Assembly (NCBI GenBank): GCA_965249005.1
Contig: CBDFLD010000023.1
Coordinates: forward strand, 1-64,000
Length of the DNA stretch: 64,000 bases
Direction: 5' to 3'
Origin: CBDFLD01 sp965249005
GTDB taxonomy: Bacteria; Acidobacteriota; UBA6911
The notes beneath the pieces were generated by a model. That model ran no database searches, was not told the DNA's origin, and saw only the letters and a program-made list of their open reading frames with translations. Within the stretch, counting starts at the first letter, position 1; each line of letters opens with the position of its first letter. The translations under genes were made by a program, and so were the position numbers. This document shows positions 60,832 through 64,000 of the stretch, one piece after another.

Positions 60832-62040
60832 ATGACGTTCGAGCTGTCTGAAAAAGCGAAAGGCTACAGAAAGAAACTCCTCGCTTTCATGGATAAGTAC
60901 GTGTACCCGAACGAAAGTACATTTTGCGAACAGGTTGCCGACGGAGATCGCTTCGCGCCCATTGCGATCATGGAGGAGCTCAAAGATAAGGCGAAGGCGG
61001 AAGGACTTTGGAACCTGTTTCTGCCGGATACGGAACACGGCGTCGGGCTGACCAATGTTGAGTACGCAACCCTGGCCGAGGTCATGGGGAGGATTACCTG
61101 GGCCAGCGAGATCTTCAACTGCTCCGCGCCGGATACGGGCAACATGGAAGTGCTGCTCAATTACGGAAGCGATCAGCATAAGGAAGAATGGCTGAAGCCC
61201 TTGCTGGCAGGAGAGATTCGCTCCTGCTTCGCAATGACGGAGCCCGCGGTTGCGTCATCGGATGCCACGAACATCGAATCCCAGATCGATCGGAATGGCG
61301 ACGAGTACGTCATAAACGGCCGGAAATGGTGGACGACGAATGCGGGACACGCAAAGTGCAAGATCGCCATTTTCATGGGCAAGACCGATCCCTCCGCGCC
61401 ACGCCATCTACAGCAATCGATGGTTCTCGTTCCCATGGACACTCCCGGCGTCCGGGTTCATCGGATGCTCAATGTCTTCGGCTACGATCACGCTCCTCAC
61501 GGGCATGGGGAGGTCCTATTCGATAACGTTCGAGTGCCGGCCGCTAACATACTGCTGGGAGAAGGGAGAGGATTCGAGATTGCACAAGGCCGCCTGGGGC
61601 CCGGCCGGATCCATCACTGCATGCGATCGATCGGGATCGCGGAACGGGCACTGGCATCTCTTTGCCGCAGAGCCAGGGAAAGGGTCGCCTTTGGCCGGGC
61701 ATTGGCGGAGTTCAACTCCATCCGTCAGGACATTGCGCGGTCCCGCATGGATATTGATCAAGCCCGCCTCCTGGTCATGCATGCAGCCGAGTTGATGGAC
61801 ACCGTCGGCGCGAAGGCTGCTCGAAGAGAAATTGCAATGATCAAGGTAGCCGCGCCCGAGGCGATTCTGAGGGTATTGGATCGTGCCATCCAGGCTCACG
61901 GGGGAGCGGGCGTTTGCGATGACTTTCACATGGCCGCCGATTGGGCCAACTATCGCTGTCTCCGCCTTGCGGACGGGCCGGACGAGGTTCACCTGGAATC
62001 GGTTGCCAAGCTGGAGCTGCGCCATCAGGCTGGCACGTAA
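60832..62040 (+). CDS. Acyl-CoA dehydrogenase
   Basis: A 402-residue FAD enzyme of ACAD11/10-like type. CFAMTEPAVASSDATNIESQ is the flavin-binding ACAD signature, and GRKWWTTNAGHAKCKIAIFMG the next. FGRALAEFNSIRQDIARSRMD and IQAHGGAGVCDDFHMAADWAN are the C-terminal helices and adenine site. It forms the alpha-beta double bond of an acyl-CoA, the step after the upstream ligase and before an enoyl-CoA hydratase. AAAAGGAGTCC precedes the ATG. A 339-residue protein gene starts 1 nt after its stop. Confidence 0.94.
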   Translation: MTFELSEKAKGYRKKLLAFMDKYVYPNESTFCEQVADGDRFAPIAIMEELKDKAKAEGLWNLFLPDTEHGVGLTNVEYATLAEVMGRITWASEIFNCSAPDTGNMEVLLNYGSDQHKEEWLKPLLAGEIRSCFAMTEPAVASSDATNIESQIDRNGDEYVINGRKWWTTNAGHAKCKIAIFMGKTDPSAPRHLQQSMVLVPMDTPGVRVHRMLNVFGYDHAPHGHGEVLFDNVRVPAANILLGEGRGFEIAQGRLGPGRIHHCMRSIGIAERALASLCRRARERVAFGRALAEFNSIRQDIARSRMDIDQARLLVMHAAELMDTVGAKAARREIAMIKVAAPEAILRVLDRAIQAHGGAGVCDDFHMAADWANYRCLRLADGPDEVHLESVAKLELRHQAGT

Positions 62041-62041
62041 A

Positions 62042-63061
62042 GTGAAAACTGCGCACGAAGCCAACGCACTGCGTTGGAGGCGGGGAATCGAAAACTATTA
62101 TGAGATCTACTATCTCACGCTCAATCAGCTCTCGAGCAAGACGGGGTTTTGGATCCGCTACTGTCTGCATGCTCCGATAGGCTCCGGCCCATATCTAGAG
62201 GTTTGGTTTAATTGTTTCGACGGAGTCCAACCCCGAAACAGCTTCGGAGTGATGCAGCGTTATCCCCTGGAAAGTCTGAGCAACTCACAAACGTCGTTTT
62301 CCCTGCATATCGCGCATCACCGGCTTACCAACGGCATGTGCCAGGGAAGACTGGAAGGAAAGGGACACTCCGCACAGTGGGATCTTCGGTTCGTACCACA
62401 AGAGCGGCCTTTCCTCCACTTGCCGGAGTCCCTCTATGCAAAGGGAAAAGTGGTTGCCGCGATGCTTTCACCGCATGTGTCCACTCGGTTTGACGGCGAG
62501 ATCTCTGTAGACGGACGGACGATTGTTTGCGAAGCCGATCCTGGGGAGCAAAGCCACACTTGGGGAAGACAGCATGCCCCGCACTGGCTGTGGGCGCACT
62601 GCAATTTTTTCGAGGACGATGCCGAAGCAGTCATGGAGCTGGTTTGCATTCCGAAAGCAAAAGACAAAGACAGCCCGGGACCGGCACACGTTTTTTGGAT
62701 CGTCTGGAAAGGTCAGCGGTATCGCCTTGCGTCGATGCTCGATGGATCGAAGTCTGAAAATTCGGCTTTCCCGGGAACCTGGAAGCTCGAAGCTGAGAGC
62801 GACACGACCCGACTGCGAATCCAGATTCGATGCCGTACCGATGATTGCATCGAGGCCACCTATGCCGACCCGAATGGAGAGTCCTGCTATTGTGTTCACA
62901 CGGACCTCGCCGACAGTGACGTCGAAGTATGGACCAGGCACGGCGACCGACGCTCTTGGCAGCTGCGAAAGAATCTCCGCTCCGATGGGACGACGCACGC
63001 CGAATGGGGAGATTACTTTCCACACGAGCAAATCAAAAGAAAAGTACTGGCGATCTCTTGA
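62042..63061 (+). CDS. Conserved hypothetical protein, possible lipocalin-like/CrtC-AttH fold
   Basis: A 339-residue cytosolic protein starting at GTG 62042, one nt after the dehydrogenase stop; upstream codons in this frame read as non-coding. It is beta-rich with no signal peptide, and shows ENYYEIYYLTLNQLSSKTGF, SFSLHIAHHRL, and a striking HTWGRQHAPHWLWAHCNFFE. The W/H pattern is reminiscent of tocopherol-cyclase/CrtC/AttH-like double-lipocalin proteins that bind polyprenyl or fatty lipids, but I do not assign a family firmly. It is coupled to the acyl-CoA dehydrogenase and precedes a second acyl-CoA ligase. Confidence 0.6.
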   Translation: MKTAHEANALRWRRGIENYYEIYYLTLNQLSSKTGFWIRYCLHAPIGSGPYLEVWFNCFDGVQPRNSFGVMQRYPLESLSNSQTSFSLHIAHHRLTNGMCQGRLEGKGHSAQWDLRFVPQERPFLHLPESLYAKGKVVAAMLSPHVSTRFDGEISVDGRTIVCEADPGEQSHTWGRQHAPHWLWAHCNFFEDDAEAVMELVCIPKAKDKDSPGPAHVFWIVWKGQRYRLASMLDGSKSENSAFPGTWKLEAESDTTRLRIQIRCRTDDCIEATYADPNGESCYCVHTDLADSDVEVWTRHGDRRSWQLRKNLRSDGTTHAEWGDYFPHEQIKRKVLAIS

Positions 63062-63111
63062 TTGTTGGGGTTCTCGCAGATTCACCATGATCTATGAAGC
63101 TGGAGGCGGGG

Positions 63112-64000
63112 ATGCATACGGCTTATGACCTGATCTGGATGGTAGGGGAGCGAACCCCGGATCAATTGGCACTCGTCGACGACTTGAGCGAACGGCAATA
63201 TAGCTATCGCGAGCTTCTCGAGGAGGTAGACACGATTGCGGCGGGACTGTACGAACGGGGTGTGCGAGAGGGCACCCGGGTGGCGACCGTGCTGCCGAAT
63301 TCGCTGGAGCATTGTTTGGCCTTGCTGGCACTCCAGCGCCTTGGGGCGGTGCCGGCCCTGATCAACTTTCGGCTCAAGGGAGAAGAAATAGCAGAGTTGA
63401 TCGAGATGGGAGAGATCGAGGGGGCTGTGATCCCGAGCGTTGCGGATCTCGCGCAAAAGATCCTGGCGGTAGTTCCCGGTTCGGTTCTGCTCAGTGTGGG
63501 TGGAAGCGCCGCTCCGGCTACGCCCTGGAGTGAATGCCGCGGGGATGTTGCCCAGCTACCTCCCCGGTCTTCCCCGAAGCCGGAGGATCCGGCTTTTCTT
63601 TTCTATACCTCGGGAACGACAGGCTTGCCCAAGGCGGTGGTATTGACGCATCGCACGAGCGAGCCGCGCATTGTTTGGTTGTCCACCCTGATGGGATTGC
63701 GCGCCGGAGGACATATTCGTGCCCTCGGTGTGTCGCCCCTTTCTCATGCCATTGGCTTCTACGGAATCTTTCTGGTCACTTTGGCATACGGCGGCGCCTA
63801 CTATGTCCTGTCGGCCTTCAATCCCGAAACGGCTGTGGACTCCATCGAGCGCCATCGGATCAACTACCTGTTCAGCCTACCCACGATCTTCAGCGCGCTC
63901 GTAGCCGCGCCGAATTACGATCCGACGCGGATGGCCTCCGTGGAGATGACGCTCTGGGGGGGGGGGCGACCATGGGTGCCGATCTGGTGGAGCAACTATC
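63112..64000 (+). CDS. Second acyl-CoA synthetase, partial at the right edge, with a frame change at a G run
   Basis: An ANL ligase starting at ATG 63112 (GGAGGCGGGG upstream), with MHTAYDLIWMVGERTPDQLA, FLFYTSGTTGLPKAVVLTHR (P-loop) and SPLSHAIGFYGIFLVT. At 63956-63966 there are 11 consecutive G; the frame as given reads on as RPWVPIWW, while one G fewer gives the family-typical GGATMGADLVEQL. It is probably a homopolymer indel in assembly, or a real frameshift. It likely activates a carboxylic acid for the same pathway as the preceding dehydrogenase. Confidence 0.85.
   Translation, partial: MHTAYDLIWMVGERTPDQLALVDDLSERQYSYRELLEEVDTIAAGLYERGVREGTRVATVLPNSLEHCLALLALQRLGAVPALINFRLKGEEIAELIEMGEIEGAVIPSVADLAQKILAVVPGSVLLSVGGSAAPATPWSECRGDVAQLPPRSSPKPEDPAFLFYTSGTTGLPKAVVLTHRTSEPRIVWLSTLMGLRAGGHIRALGVSPLSHAIGFYGIFLVTLAYGGAYYVLSAFNPETAVDSIERHRINYLFSLPTIFSALVAAPNYDPTRMASVEMTLWGGGRPWVPIWWSNY

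Overview
The window looks like chromosomal DNA of an Acidobacteriota-type bacterium, possibly marine or host-associated. I infer this from gene content: an Oar-like TonB-dependent receptor with an N-terminal carboxypeptidase-regulatory domain, a PD40-type protein-kinase C-terminus, CRTAC1/ASPIC-UnbV and TPR proteins, BNR propellers, four sulfatases and many exported hydrolases. No rRNA, tRNA, CRISPR array or phage was seen. No taxonomic marker is present, so the phylum is an inference.

Layout. 1-2.4 kb: an IS1380-family transposase running off the left edge, abutting a protein-kinase-like propeller gene that lacks its 5' half. 2.4-6.5 kb: two CocE/NonD-type exported hydrolases flanking a 134-bp direct repeat. 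6.5-14.3 kb: a small tautomerase-like protein, branched-chain aminotransferase (ilvE), a class-III aminotransferase, a sulfatase, and a sodium:solute symporter translationally coupled to a 42-residue membrane protein and followed by a PQQ-propeller lipoprotein. 14.3-20.3 kb: a minus-strand operon SGNH-TPR, TPR, CRTAC1. 20.4-32.1 kb: TonB receptor, GntR/FCD regulator, BKACE, a VapBC pair, and the operon hutH - fhs - FAD amine oxidase. 32.1-46.3 kb: ferric-reductase-like membrane protein, three sulfatases, OPT transporter, P450, APC permease, CehA/McbA metallohydrolase, Tat-exported serine hydrolase. 46.4-53.3 kb: propeller-PHP fusion, a four-subunit 2-oxoacid:ferredoxin oxidoreductase, and an EF-hand alpha/beta hydrolase. 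53.4-64 kb: giant BNR protein, exported MmgE/PrpD protein, and an acyl-CoA module (enoyl-CoA hydratase, two acyl-CoA ligases, acyl-CoA dehydrogenase, lipocalin-like protein).

The most interesting unit is a candidate regulon. The palindrome TGGATCCA, core of the operator known for the Caulobacter GntR/FCD regulator VanR, occurs just downstream of two strong TTGACA-type promoters (TonB receptor; hutH-fhs-oxidase operon) and on the start codon of the GntR/FCD gene itself. This ties an outer-membrane importer to ammonia-lyase, C1-folate and amine-oxidase steps. Other points: a 2-oxoacid oxidoreductase delta subunit with no ATG/GTG/TTG start, a duplicated translation-start region between its alpha and beta subunits, and an inverted repeat that gives two convergent genes the same C-terminal GTSP. 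All family calls are by eye from the sequence; no database search was run.
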